From: Diaporthe sp. PMI_573
Taxonomy: Eukaryota; Ascomycota; Sordariomycetes; Diaporthales; Diaporthaceae
Length of the DNA: 64,000 bases
Reading direction: 5' to 3'
Assembly (NCBI GenBank): GCA_021399435.1
Contig: JAJTUP010000019.1
Location: forward strand, 620,001 to 684,000
A program made the position numbers and the translations under genes. Within the stretch, counting starts at the first letter, position 1; each line of letters opens with the position of its first letter. A model generated the notes under the pieces. That model had not been told where the DNA came from. It saw nothing but the letters and a program-made list of their open reading frames with translations, and ran no database searches. This document shows positions 20,940 through 31,501 of this stretch, piece by piece.

Positions 20940-23900
20940 ATGCATCTTGTCCCAAAAGAGGTGCGTACTATGTCCTCCTCCGGAACACTCCTCCGGAGAC
21001 ATGTGATGCAGTGCAAGTCAAGTGCAGTGCAGTGCAGTGCAGTGCAGTGTGCAGCCCAGTGCTGTTTGCTGCTCTGCTCTGCTGCTGCGTGCTGCTCGGC
21101 TTGCCTAGTCAAGCGTTTGCTTTGACCCGCAGCCTCCCCGATCTTTTGCTCCCTCCCCCAACAGGCTTGGGGATGCTAACCGTACACCCCCCATCACCAG
21201 CTTGATAAGCTCGCAATTTCGCAGCTGGGCCTCCTCGCCCAGCGGCGCCTTGCCAGAGGAGTCAAGCTGAACCATTCCGAGGCCACTGTAAGCTTGCTTG
21301 ACCCGCCCCGGCCTCCCTGCTCACCCCGGCCGGCCATCTGATGTCCGACCTAGATGTACACGCTTAACCCCAGCTAACGCCTCTCACAGGCCCTCATCGC
21401 CAACAACCTGCAAGAGTTGATTCGCGATGGCAACCACAGCGTCGCCGACCTCATGTCCCTCGGCGCCACCATGCTGGGGCGTCGCCATGTCCTGCCCTCC
21501 GTGCTGGCCACTCTGCACGAGATTCAGGTCGAGGGCACCTTTCCATCAGGCACATATCTGGTGACGGTCCACAACCCCATCTCCAGCGACGACGGCGATC
21601 TCGCCCGCGCGCTCTACGGCTCATTCCTGCCCATCCCCAACGCGGATCTCTTCTCTCTGCCTCGTACCGAGGACTTCGAGCCTACGCGCCAGCCTGGCGC
21701 CGTCGTGCCGCTGAAAGCCCATGTCGAGTGCAACAGCGGCCGCAGGAGGGTGCGGCTCAAGGTCACCAGCAGGGGGGACAGGCCTATCCAGGTCGGCAGC
21801 CACTACCATTTCACCGAGACGAATCCACAGCTCGACTTTGACCGCAGCAAGGCCTACGGGTACCGTCTAGACATCGCCGCTGGCACGAGCGTCAGGTTCG
21901 AGCCCGGCGACACCAAGACCGTCACCCTGGTCGAGATCGCCGGAAACCGCATCATCCAGGGCGGCAACGGCATTGCCAGGGGCGTGGTCAGCGCCTCCCG
22001 CAAGGATGAGATCGTGACAAAGCTGCAGCAGGCCGGCTTCGCGCACACCCCCCAGCCGGATGCTGACTCGTCGCTCAGCATTGAGGGCTTCAAAATGAGC
22101 CGAGCCGCGTATGCCGCCATGTTCGGGCCGACGACGGGAGATGTCGTGAGGCTGGGTCCGACGGACTTGTGGATAAAGGTCGAAAAGGACTTCACGACCT
22201 ACGGTGACGAGTGCAAATTCGGCGGGGGAAAGACGCTCCGCGAGGGGATGGGGCAGGCCACCGGACGGCCGGACTCGAGAACGCTGGATCTAGTTGTCAC
22301 CAATGCACTGATTGTGGACTGGACGGGGATATATAAGGCAGACATTGGCGTAAAGGACGGGCTTATCGTAGGCATTGGCAAGGCGGGCAACCCGGATGTC
22401 ATGGAGGGTGTGACACCTGGCATGGTGGTAGGCAGCTGTACGGATGTCATTGCTGGAGAGGGCAAGATCATCACCGCTGGTGGCATTGACACACACATTC
22501 ACTTCATATGCCCGCAGCAGGCGGATGAGGCCATTGCGAGTGGTATCACAACCATGTTAGGCGGTGGCACAGGGCCAAGGTCAGTCTTTCGAAATCAGTT
22601 CTGGCCCACCACCGTTTATCTTCGGCGTCTCACATACTGACTTGGGGTCGCAGTGCTGGCACGTCGGCGACAACATGCACTCCCGGCGCTAATTACATGC
22701 GCCAGATGCTCCAGGCATGCGACAACGTGCCAGTCAATATCGGCATCACAGGTAAGGGCAACGACAGCGACCCGAAAGCCCTGCGCGAACAGGTTATTGC
22801 TGGCGCTTGCGGGCTCAAGCTCCACGAGGACTGGGGCAGCACGCCCGCAGCCATCGACGCGTGCCTCAGCGTATGTGACGAGCTTGACGTACAGTGCTTG
22901 ATTCACACGGACACGCTTAATGAGTCTGGGTTCGTGGAGAGCACGATCGCCGCGTTCAAGGGGCGCACCATCCACACCTACCACACTGAGGGCGCGGGCG
23001 GCGGGCATGCGCCGGACATCATCAGCGTGGTGGAGCACCCAAACGTGCTGCCAAGCAGTACGAACCCGACGCGGCCATACACGCGCAACACGCTGGACGA
23101 GCACCTGGACATGCTGATGGTGTGTCACCACCTGTCCAAGAACATACCCGAGGACGTGGCGTTTGCCGAGTCGCGCATCCGCGCCGAGACCATCGCCGCC
23201 GAGGACGTGCTGCACGACCTCGGCGCCATCAGCATGATGTCCTCCGACTCGCAGGCCATGGGACGCTGCGGCGAGGTCATCCTGCGCACGTGGAATACGG
23301 CTCACAAGAACAAGGTGCAGCGTGGCTACCTGCCCGAGGACGAGGGGACAGGCGCAGATAACTTCCGCGTCAAACGATACGTCAGCAAGTACACCATCAA
23401 CCCGGCGCTCGCGCAGGGGATGGGCCACCTGGTGGGCAGTGTCGAGGTGGGCAAGCTGGCGGACCTCTTGGTCTGGGACCCGGCGTGGTTCGGCACGAAG
23501 CCCAACCTGGTGATCAAGAGCGGGTTGGTCTCGTGGGCAATGATGGTACGTCCCTCTTCTGGGTCACTTCTCTGTTCCCTCACGTATTGTGCCTACCTGT
23601 TCTGTGACTGTGGCCAAGCTAACAAAACAACCAGGGCGATCCCAACGCCTCCATCCCGACGGTCCAGCCCATCGTGGCGCGGCCCATGTACGCGCCCCTG
23701 GTGCCCGCGACGTCGGTGCTGTTCGTTTCGCAGGCGTCCATAGAGCACGGCGTCGTGCAGGCGTACAACCTGCGCAAGCGCGTCGAACCCGTCAGGGGCT
23801 GCAGATCCGTCGGCAAGAAGGATATGCGGTACAACGACGCCATGCCGCGCATGCGCGTCGACCCCGAGAGTTACACGGTCGAGGCGGACGGGCAAGCCTG

Positions 23901-23955
23901 CGAGGCCGAGCCCAGCGAGACACTACCGCTCACGCAGGGCTATTTCGTCTACTGA
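20940..23955 (+). CDS. Urease
   Basis: Nickel enzyme that hydrolyses urea to ammonia and carbamate in the cytosol. It is the fungal single-chain form, fusing the bacterial gamma, beta and alpha subunits. Five exons: 20940-20960 (only MHLVPKE), 21201-21287, 21390-22579, 22654-23545 and 23635-23955; 836 residues, the usual length. Gamma and beta regions occupy about residues 1-265. The alpha region follows ([15 protein letters not shown] onward). Active-site residues are all present: His405 and His407 (DTHIHF), the Lys to be carbamylated at 488 (GLKLHEDWG), the HTDTLNESG and HTYHTEG histidines, the flap Cys-His in VCHHLS, and the Asp in [12 protein letters not shown]. The first intron (240 nt) contains a GCAGT repeat. 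Activity also needs accessory proteins and nickel uptake, which are not encoded here. It converges with the TMEM16 gene. The call is secure. Confidence 0.97.
21021..21050. repeat. GCAGT pentamer repeat in urease intron 1
   Basis: About five copies of gcagt inside the first intron of the urease gene. Confidence 0.85.
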
Positions 23956-24806
23956 TTGCCCCTTTCGTGCAGGCGGCTTCCTCTGTTTTGTTCTGCGTAT
24001 AAAAGAGAGAACGAAGGGCCGGCTTTCTTTCGCTGGATATGTGAGATGCGGCATGGTCAGACTTGTTCAAACGGCGGTCGAGCAGGAGCTCTAATAGCGC
24101 GCCGGATTTCAGTCAAGGGCGCTGCAGAAGAGGAGCAAGGACGGAAGAGAATGGCTATGCGCTCGGCTGGATCGACTGAATCTAGTAGGGCCATACTAGG
24201 TGGTCTATATAATAATTTGGCGACTTGTCGACCCTCATCAAAGAAGCGTCGGGGTTAGTAGGTATATCATTCTCGGATCTTCACTAATAACATGCCACCG
24301 CCACACGGCCGTTTCCCATCGCCGCCCGCTTCTCGTGCAGTCTTGAGTCGTGCCCGGGCTGTCTACTACGCGACATATTGCTTGGGAAGCCGGGGCGTGG
24401 ATTAGATTTGTTCATGGCTATTTGTGACGGCTTCACGTTTATTGCTCACTGCAGTCGGGCAGTAAAGCCCTCGGGGGTGGGGCCTTTTTTTTTTTTTTTT
24501 TTTTCCAGCCCCTTCTGTGGGAGTCGGATGATGCTTCTGGACAGTATGGAATGGCCTTCATGTCACATTGTTCCGTCAGGATAAGGAGCGTGGCCCCTTC
24601 AAAGTCAAGTCATGGTGGGCTTGCTCCTCAAGTGACAGCGACATCAAGGGGTCCAGTGGTATCCGGGAAACGGACATGAGGTGTAGTTCGATTTGCATTT
24701 ATTTGACATAAGACGACCAATTACAGAGTCTTCTGTATCTGCCAGGGAGGTTGCCACCGAGGAGCGTTTATCTTTGCAATGTCCTCCGGGCTTAGCAACA
24801 AGCGCC
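23956..24806. other. Convergent 3' flanks of urease and TMEM16 genes
   Basis: No gene is supported. A T run of about 20 bases at 24485-24505 is the only notable element. On the + strand it lies about 530 bp past the urease stop. Confidence 0.6.
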
Positions 24807-27062
24807 TCAGTCCTTCTTCACCTCACCGTCGGCCTTCTCCCCGACGGTCTGAGCAGCACGGATCAAGGCGGCGCCGACCTCCTCGCTCTTGCCGTCCAGA
24901 GCCTGCTTCGTCCAGAACTTGTCCAGGTCAGCCATGCGGGCGTCGCTCCTCTTGCGGCGCAGCTCGACCCCGCCGCCGGCGCTGAGCAGGAGGGCGTCGC
25001 GCATCTTGCTCTGTGCCTCGAGCTCGTCCAGGTGGCGCTTGCGGAAGGCGTAGCGCTCGTCCTTCTCGCGCCGCAGCTGCCTGCTTCCCACCACGCGCTG
25101 CAGCACCGTGTGCACGATGACCCGCACGAGTATGTAGATGTGCTCGCTGACGAAGACGGTCGCCAGCAGGCCCAGCCACGACGCGGCCTTGCCCTCGAAG
25201 TCGCGGCCCCCGCCCCCGCCCGAGAACATGTGCACGATGGCCGCCGTCGAGATGCTGCCCAGCCACGCGAGGGCATCGAGCGGGCCGATCCAAGGCCCGA
25301 TTCCGTCGGTACGAACCGGGTGGGGCCGCTGGTGCTGCGTGCACAGCTTGAGGAAGTCGGAGCGCAGCTCGATCCAGTCGTTGATCAGGAACCCGACCGA
25401 CACGAGCGGCCACGCCGGCGCGAACAGCGCGAGGTGGCCGAACTGGATAGCCATCTCCGAGATGTCGTCCTGCACGTTGTACGGCTCCAGGTCGGCCTGG
25501 TGCCGCACGCTCCGCAGGAAGGCCGCCTCGGACGGGTCGTCGGCGACAACGGCCGAAAGCAAGCGCCGGTGCGAGGTCGGCTTCGCCGCCGCCGACTGCC
25601 GGTCGTGCCACCAGTCCCGGAGCCGGATCTTGATCCAGGGCAGGATCATCTCCTCGAACATGTCTGAGAACTGGCCAGTCATGGTCATGGCAATTATCTC
25701 GTTCCGCAGGCGGTCCGGGTCGCTGCGGAAGTCCGGCGCGATGTGGACCAGAGTCGAGTCGGTGCCACGCCCTAGCATCCTGCGCAGCGCGTCCCTGAGC
25801 TGCGGCACGATGAGGTCGCCCATCGGGATGTAGACGAACGCCGTCAGTAGTATGGGCAGGTAGTTGGCGATGAAGCTCAGGACGAAGCGCTTCTGCGTCA
25901 GCGAGACGTCGAGAGTGTCGCTTGTGCGGTGATTCTCGAACTCGGCCAGCCACTCTGCCATGTCCTCCAGGAATGTGTTGATGTATGGGAGGGACACGGC
26001 GAGCAAGACGGTCGGGAGGTACTCTAGCCAATTTTGGTAGGGGCCGTCGTAAGCCTCCGACACCAATACCTCAATAGCAAAGACGATAGTAATAATGGAC
26101 CCAAGCACTACGAGCGCCACAATATAGAACGGGACTTGGACCAGCTGCCGCAGGATCGCCTTCCACTTGGGGTAAATATGTTTTGTTCGTCCCACAGCAT
26201 CCACCACGACGCTCTCGTATCGAAAGCTCGGCCGGCTGACCTTGAGCGACCCGACCCCCTTGACATTCCACCGGATGCTGAGGTCGGTCTGCCGGATTTT
26301 CCAGTACTCGAGGAAGATGGTGCAGCCGAATAGCACGAGCATGGCGTACGTGAGCGAGTACTTGGGGAGGAACATCCAGGCGAGGAAGCCCGTGATGGCG
26401 GGGAAGAACAGGAACGCGGTGTACGTCTGCATAAAGGCGAAGTAGAACGCGACCTTGCTCCCGAAGAGGTCCCTGATGGAGTCGAGGTCGTCGTCCCCGA
26501 GGAAGAGCTTCTTGCTCAGGTGGCGGAGCAAGGCGCTGTTGGCCGGCTCGTTTTGGATGGGGAAGATGGACTTGACGCACTCCCACTTGCCACGCCCCGG
26601 GGTGATGCCGGCGCCGCCAATCTCCTGGGGCCAGTTGACCAGGTGGTACATGGACAGCACGTTCTCGGCCTCGAAGGCGTCGTCGACGAGGGGGCCGTCC
26701 TTGCCCGTCGGGGGCTGCAGCCGCGTGATCTCCCACAGCCAGTCCTTGACGCGCGACTTGAAAACGGTCGAGTCGAGGTGCTCCTTGCGGGCCCTCGCGA
26801 ACACCAGCAGCGACTGGCCGTTTCCAGGGCGGACCTCCATCTCGAGCCCGGCGCCGCTCAGGTCCCCACAGAGGGTGTTGAGCTTCGCAACCGCCTCATC
26901 CTGGGTGATATCCGAGAAGTCGTAGTGGATTACGTACTTGTCGTGGTAGGTGATTGGGAATGCAGCCTCGGCCTCTCTTGACGGGTCATGCGCAGGCACT
27001 CCTCCATCTTCGTGCTCGAGTCCCATGTGTGAGCCTGTTGAAGATTCAAGGTCAAATTGCAT
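24807..27062 (-). CDS. TMEM16/anoctamin family protein (probable Ca2+-activated lipid scramblase)
   Basis: Single-exon gene, 751 residues from the ATG at 27062. The frame stays open further upstream, but that part does not look conserved. It belongs to the fungal TMEM16 group that includes the Nectria and Aspergillus scramblases and yeast Ist2. The cytosolic N-terminal domain covers about residues 25-190, including YVIHYDFSD and WECVKSIFPIQNE. About ten membrane helices follow, beginning at FGSKVAFYFAFMQTYTAF. Calcium-site acidic residues known from Nectria TMEM16 have counterparts: Glu471 in MFEEMILPW, Asp and Glu in DDISEMAIQFG, and Glu and Asp in NDWIELRSDFLK. The C-terminal 100 residues are charged and helical (REKDERYAFRKRHLDELEAQ). 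The retained calcium ligands support scramblase function. An endoplasmic reticulum-plasma membrane tether role as in Ist2 is possible but not shown. It converges with urease. Confidence 0.93.
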   Translation of the reverse strand: MQFDLESSTGSHMGLEHEDGGVPAHDPSREAEAAFPITYHDKYVIHYDFSDITQDEAVAKLNTLCGDLSGAGLEMEVRPGNGQSLLVFARARKEHLDSTVFKSRVKDWLWEITRLQPPTGKDGPLVDDAFEAENVLSMYHLVNWPQEIGGAGITPGRGKWECVKSIFPIQNEPANSALLRHLSKKLFLGDDDLDSIRDLFGSKVAFYFAFMQTYTAFLFFPAITGFLAWMFLPKYSLTYAMLVLFGCTIFLEYWKIRQTDLSIRWNVKGVGSLKVSRPSFRYESVVVDAVGRTKHIYPKWKAILRQLVQVPFYIVALVVLGSIITIVFAIEVLVSEAYDGPYQNWLEYLPTVLLAVSLPYINTFLEDMAEWLAEFENHRTSDTLDVSLTQKRFVLSFIANYLPILLTAFVYIPMGDLIVPQLRDALRRMLGRGTDSTLVHIAPDFRSDPDRLRNEIIAMTMTGQFSDMFEEMILPWIKIRLRDWWHDRQSAAAKPTSHRRLLSAVVADDPSEAAFLRSVRHQADLEPYNVQDDISEMAIQFGHLALFAPAWPLVSVGFLINDWIELRSDFLKLCTQHQRPHPVRTDGIGPWIGPLDALAWLGSISTAAIVHMFSGGGGGRDFEGKAASWLGLLATVFVSEHIYILVRVIVHTVLQRVVGSRQLRREKDERYAFRKRHLDELEAQSKMRDALLLSAGGGVELRRKRSDARMADLDKFWTKQALDGKSEEVGAALIRAAQTVGEKADGEVKKD

Positions 27063-29051
27063 GCGTATGGGGGAGATGTTGTGGGTTGTTCTCCTCACTC
27101 GCCGCTTTGAAGAAAAAAAGTAAAGAAAAGAACAGAACAGGGTGGGTTGATATTCAGCAGGTGAGAAAGTACACGTCGGATATCGGTGAGACAAGCTGCA
27201 GGATGATAAAAGATTCCTGACGACCCACTGCATTAAGTAATCCGTGCCGTTTAAACATCCGAGCTGAGGTCCGTGTTGTAATGAGGCTGTGTACTGCACG
27301 ATGCCGCTTTTCCGGCGTCGTGGATACGTACCGTCCAAATGGCTTGAGGCCGTCTAAAAGGAGGTACCAACAAATGCGGATGTACACCCCCTTTGAGAGA
27401 TCAACGGTACATCCCGATAAAGAAAGGCACACTAGATCCAAAATAAACGGAATGAGTGTTGTCAACTATTAGCCCGCTCCTTCAAGTGAAATCCAACCCA
27501 TTTTACTCCGCCGGATTCTGATTAAATGATGAACAGTGAATAGGAAGAGAGGTACTACCCTTGGACTAAAGTGAGGTTGGCTGATACAAGACTCCTTTGG
27601 CTCGAACCACTTTCAACAACAACATCGTTGCTTACGATGTCAAGACCACTTCAGCCTCTGATTCTCCACATGCTGCATATTCTCGCCTCGAGACGTGTGG
27701 GGACTAGTCAATTTTAGGTTTTGTCCTATGTTGCCTAATTAATGTTAAACCCATGGTCTTGGGTTACATTCCTCCGCTTACGGGCCGAGAGGTCTGGGCC
27801 ATGGAACGGGGTGGGACTGGCCACATGGAAGTCTTGGACTATTGGGAGATGACGTTGTCCGCTTTTGGGCAGCCGCCTTGCGATTCAATGGCCTCTGAAG
27901 TAGGTACTACAGGTGAAGACGAAGGCATCGATGGGCCCGCGGACCCTATTGGAACCACAATTAATGCATTGTGCATTCGACTGTCTTCACTACTTTCTAA
28001 TGAGAACTGGGTTGGATCTGCACTTATGTGGCGTGTCACTGAAAACTCACTTGATGACTATTTTGCTTTATGATTTCATGAGGATGATTTCCTGAAGCAG
28101 TGAGTCTATACAACAATGGAAGAGAAATAGGGGATGGGAGCATCTGTAATTAACATTTGTTGATTCTTCCACTCGGTATGGAAACCTCGACAGATCTGCT
28201 TCTTTACTATGTTGGCGCATCCGGTCTAGCCGCTCATATTTCACGTTGCAGTATAGTAATGCGCCTCACTGCGAGACACAAGTGAGCATAACGTGAATCA
28301 TAAACAGCACACAATGTAGACTTGATTCACCGTGGCATGAGTTGGGTCCAAGAGCAGCTCGATGTGCGACACCCAATCTATCTATCCTAGCTATAATAAT
28401 GAGGCAGCTGGTGATCCATACCAGAACGCGTTGCTCCTAAATAGTGACCCAGAGTCTGAGCTAGTTGACTGTACCATGCCAAACAATGATCTTACACCAT
28501 CTGTGAAATGCATCACACATTATCGGGAGCGTTCACCCGTGGTCCAATATATTTATCAGTTGCCATCAGAAGTAACAAGCACCACCGACGAAGATGGACT
28601 TTGGGATTGGGATAACTCAGAGCAAAACCTCGCACCGTCTATACCGTATGAGGTCATTTTCCACAGGCGGCAGCGGCAAAGTCGTTGAGTATTACCGAGT
28701 GTCCGATGAAGATCTCAAGAGCAGCAATGCCGAAACGACTCAATGTCAAAACCACATCCACATCCTCTCGCTTTCATTCTGACCGAAAAAATGATACTGT
28801 CATTCAAGGCACTGAGCACGTGCTAGGAACCGGGGTATTGTGTATCTGCTACCACTATCTGCAGAAGTCAGAAAAACAAACTACCATGATGCAGGCTGGT
28901 TCTGTGATTCCATATCATCCAGTAAAACAGAATGACTCCTTCCGCTCAAACGCCCTGTTTTCATCTTTCGTGTCTCTATGGTTCATGATTTCAATACTTG
29001 TATCCCGCAGTTCATTGCGCAAGGTGAAAAACGTTTTCCTTCGCACAAGTT
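27063..29051. other. AT-rich intergenic region with unrecognised short ORFs
   Basis: This region is clearly more AT-rich than its surroundings, especially 27.5-29.0 kb. Two + strand open frames, 27753-28073 and 28362-28688, encode 106- and 108-residue sequences that I do not recognise. They have no clear splice partners. They may be chance frames or remnants of a lost gene. Confidence 0.5.
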
Positions 29052-30809
29052 TCACGTGGATTCTATCAGACGCTCCTCGATCTTTCCCCTGGCCAGCACC
29101 TCGTGAATCCGATCATTTTCAATCGCCCTGATCCGGCTCCTCGCGTGCTCCAGCCTCTCGACGCCGCGGTCGATCGTCTCGATGTGTACGCTGAGCGGCA
29201 TCGGCCCCTTGGGCGAAGCTGCCGCCACCTCGGGCTCCGCGACCCTGTCGCGCAGGTCGTCCAGCCCGGCCTGGATCTTCTCCAGCTCCACGATGAGCTC
29301 CGACACCTGCTTGACGGCGTCGCTCCTCTGCGAGTCCACGCGGCGCAGGAGGGAGAGCTGTGAGTTGAGCTTCGAGATCCGGCGGTAGTTGGCCCCGACC
29401 AGCGTCCAGATGGTCCAAAGGACGTCGTCTTTGCGGGACTGGACCGTCTCCTGCGTGCGCGTTACGAAGTCGTATATGATGCCCAGATGATTCTCCGCCT
29501 GGCTCAGGGTCTTCAGAACCGCTTGTGCCTCGATAATGAGATCGGCGATTTTGTCGCCCACCAAGGCTGTATGCTCGACGTACTTGTCGAGTAGGTTCCG
29601 CTCGGAGAAAGTCGCCGGCTGGAAGGGCGAGAAGACCCAGGTCGTAAAGTCGCTCAGAAGACCTTGGCCTTCCTGGTCAGCTACCAAGCCATCGAGATAG
29701 CGACTCGTCCACCGGTTGATACTAATCACGGAGTCTACTGCGGAGCCCACGTGAGAGTTGAATTTCTGCAGCTCGTTTGACGCCGACCGGGCAGTGTCAA
29801 TGAAGCCGTCGAACTCGAGCACCAGCTCATCTTTGCCCTGGAGTGAGCTGTAGCGGACCAAGGTTCGCAGATCTCGGATTGAAGCCTCGGAGCGTTTCAT
29901 TTCCATTGGCAGAGAGACGCCGTTTGCGCTCTTCTCCAGAACCTCCTCAAAGCGTTCCTGGACGTCCATCAAGCCGTCAAACTCCACGGGCGGCTTGTCC
30001 CCAGGGTTGGGAATGTTGGGCCCGTGCGGACAAAAAGGCAGCTCCAGGTAAGAAGCGCCAGGTATACGGCAAATCGGCGATAGCGAAGTGTATATTGATT
30101 GAGTGACCATGTTCTGCACAACAATGAGCCCACCGAAAGTGAAGTAGATGGCGAGGCCGATGGCAAGCGGCTTCTGCGCAAATCGGAACGCCATACCGAC
30201 CACACCGAAAGCCCAAGCTAAAATGTCGTACAGGGCGTGCGGAAGATCCGAGGACATGCGCTGGCTCACACTTAGGGGCTGCTCTTGAGTCGCAGTCTGT
30301 TGCTGTCGCCGTTTCGTAGGACTTCCACGAGCCGCCCTTACCGCCGCACGCTGCCGTACAGACTGTCCGTCGGCCGGCACCATAGTCCGAGACGAGTTAG
30401 TAGATGATCCGCGGCGGGGATTGTCAACGTCGACCCTTGGCATGAAGAACTCGGGATCTGGCGAGTGGGGGTGATTCTGATTCCTCGGGGATCTCCTAGC
30501 TGTGACAGGCACCGACGGCTGGAACGGAGACCTCATGATGACACGCTCGTCGCCGGCCTTGCTGATAAAATCCTGGATGGTGCTGTCGTCCTGGGAGCTC
30601 CCTATATGCCAGTTCCCTCGGGACTGCGACGAGAGCTGTGACAGCTGCGACAGGTTCGATAACTGAGATGGGCCGGTCGACAAGGGAGTATCATCGTCGA
30701 GAAATTCGTCGGCGACAATGGAGGCATCGAAGCTGTCGTTTTCGCCCTCGACCATGCGCCAGGAGCTCTCCACAGGAATTTCCTGCCTCCTCGACCTCGA
30801 GCTGCTCAT
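29052..30809 (-). CDS. Conserved-type fungal membrane protein with coiled coil, function unknown
   Basis: Single-exon gene, 585 residues. Residues 1-190 are Ser/Arg/Gln-rich and probably disordered, with many SP/TP sites. A hydrophobic block near 195-240 (ILAWAFGVVGMAFRF and AIGLAIYFTFGGLIVV) looks like one or two membrane helices. The remaining 340 residues are mostly helical and charged, with heptad-like leucines (MDVQERFEEVLE, QAGLDDLRDRV), suggesting a long coiled-coil domain. I do not recognise a named family. The organisation (disordered head, membrane segment, helical tail) resembles organelle or nuclear envelope proteins, but no function can be assigned. It is divergent from the mitochondrial threonyl-tRNA synthetase, with a shared upstream region of about 690 bp. 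Confidence 0.85.
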   Translation of the reverse strand: MSSSRSRRQEIPVESSWRMVEGENDSFDASIVADEFLDDDTPLSTGPSQLSNLSQLSQLSSQSRGNWHIGSSQDDSTIQDFISKAGDERVIMRSPFQPSVPVTARRSPRNQNHPHSPDPEFFMPRVDVDNPRRGSSTNSSRTMVPADGQSVRQRAAVRAARGSPTKRRQQQTATQEQPLSVSQRMSSDLPHALYDILAWAFGVVGMAFRFAQKPLAIGLAIYFTFGGLIVVQNMVTQSIYTSLSPICRIPGASYLELPFCPHGPNIPNPGDKPPVEFDGLMDVQERFEEVLEKSANGVSLPMEMKRSEASIRDLRTLVRYSSLQGKDELVLEFDGFIDTARSASNELQKFNSHVGSAVDSVISINRWTSRYLDGLVADQEGQGLLSDFTTWVFSPFQPATFSERNLLDKYVEHTALVGDKIADLIIEAQAVLKTLSQAENHLGIIYDFVTRTQETVQSRKDDVLWTIWTLVGANYRRISKLNSQLSLLRRVDSQRSDAVKQVSELIVELEKIQAGLDDLRDRVAEPEVAAASPKGPMPLSVHIETIDRGVERLEHARSRIRAIENDRIHEVLARGKIEERLIEST

Positions 30810-31501
30810 GTCGGAGAACCCAGCTGAGAGGGCAATGGATCGTGGGAAAAAGCAGGCTTGGGTTGAGTTCCTCTGCTGGGAAATAGAACACGCAGGCGCT
30901 GAGCTTGGCTCTTTCGTGCCTGCGCCTGCGCCGGCGCCTGCGCCTGATATATTTATATCAGAGCACGCACAAACAGCGACTGGCTGGGAATGATGGGCGA
31001 GATAATGGGAGTGGCGAAACGCGGTCTTGGGTGTGCTGCCTGGTCAGACCTTCCAAGCGCGTCCGGGAGTGCGATAATGTGAGGCGGCGCGTCGCTTGTT
31101 CGTGACCAAAAGTCGGTGTGGATGAGTCACGATCCAGCAGGCAACCTCGTCGTTTGCTTTGGCAGAGTTGGAGATGCGCGGTGTTTTCGTTCTTGGTTGT
31201 CATTCACTGCTTCCGTTAACCGCGTCGCACAAAGGTGAGAGGCGGCAATGCACTTCCCCAGACAGACTTTCTGTGGACTTGTGGATGACGTCGGGTGAGG
31301 CGGGACGCCCTTGTCACACTCCCCGGTCAGCTGGTCCCTGCGGCCGGGCCCCGACAGGGGTGCGTGCGTCTGCGTGAGCCGTGGACCGTGGTCCGTGGAC
31401 CGTGGACCGTGGACCCACCCAGTCGGATTCGAGCTTGCGCCGGCAGGACCTGGAGGACCTGGAGCTTCGAGTGCCAGTTCAGACCTCGGATTCACAACGC
31501 C
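30810..31501. promoter_or_regulatory. Bidirectional intergenic region
   Basis: Shared upstream DNA of the coiled-coil membrane protein (-) and the mitochondrial threonyl-tRNA synthetase (+). It carries an imperfect repeat of gtggaccgtg units at about 31380-31413 just upstream of the synthetase. No specific factor site was recognised. Confidence 0.55.
31380..31413. repeat. Imperfect ~10-bp repeat (gtggaccgtg type)
   Basis: Three to four imperfect copies of ccgtggaccgtgg-type sequence, about 90 bp before the synthetase start codon. Confidence 0.75.

Noticed and set aside
24693..26031. Long open frames on both strands overlapping the TMEM16 gene
   Set aside because: They are shadow frames of GC-rich codons; composition is Arg/Ala/His-rich with no domain, while the TMEM16 frame is clearly conserved.
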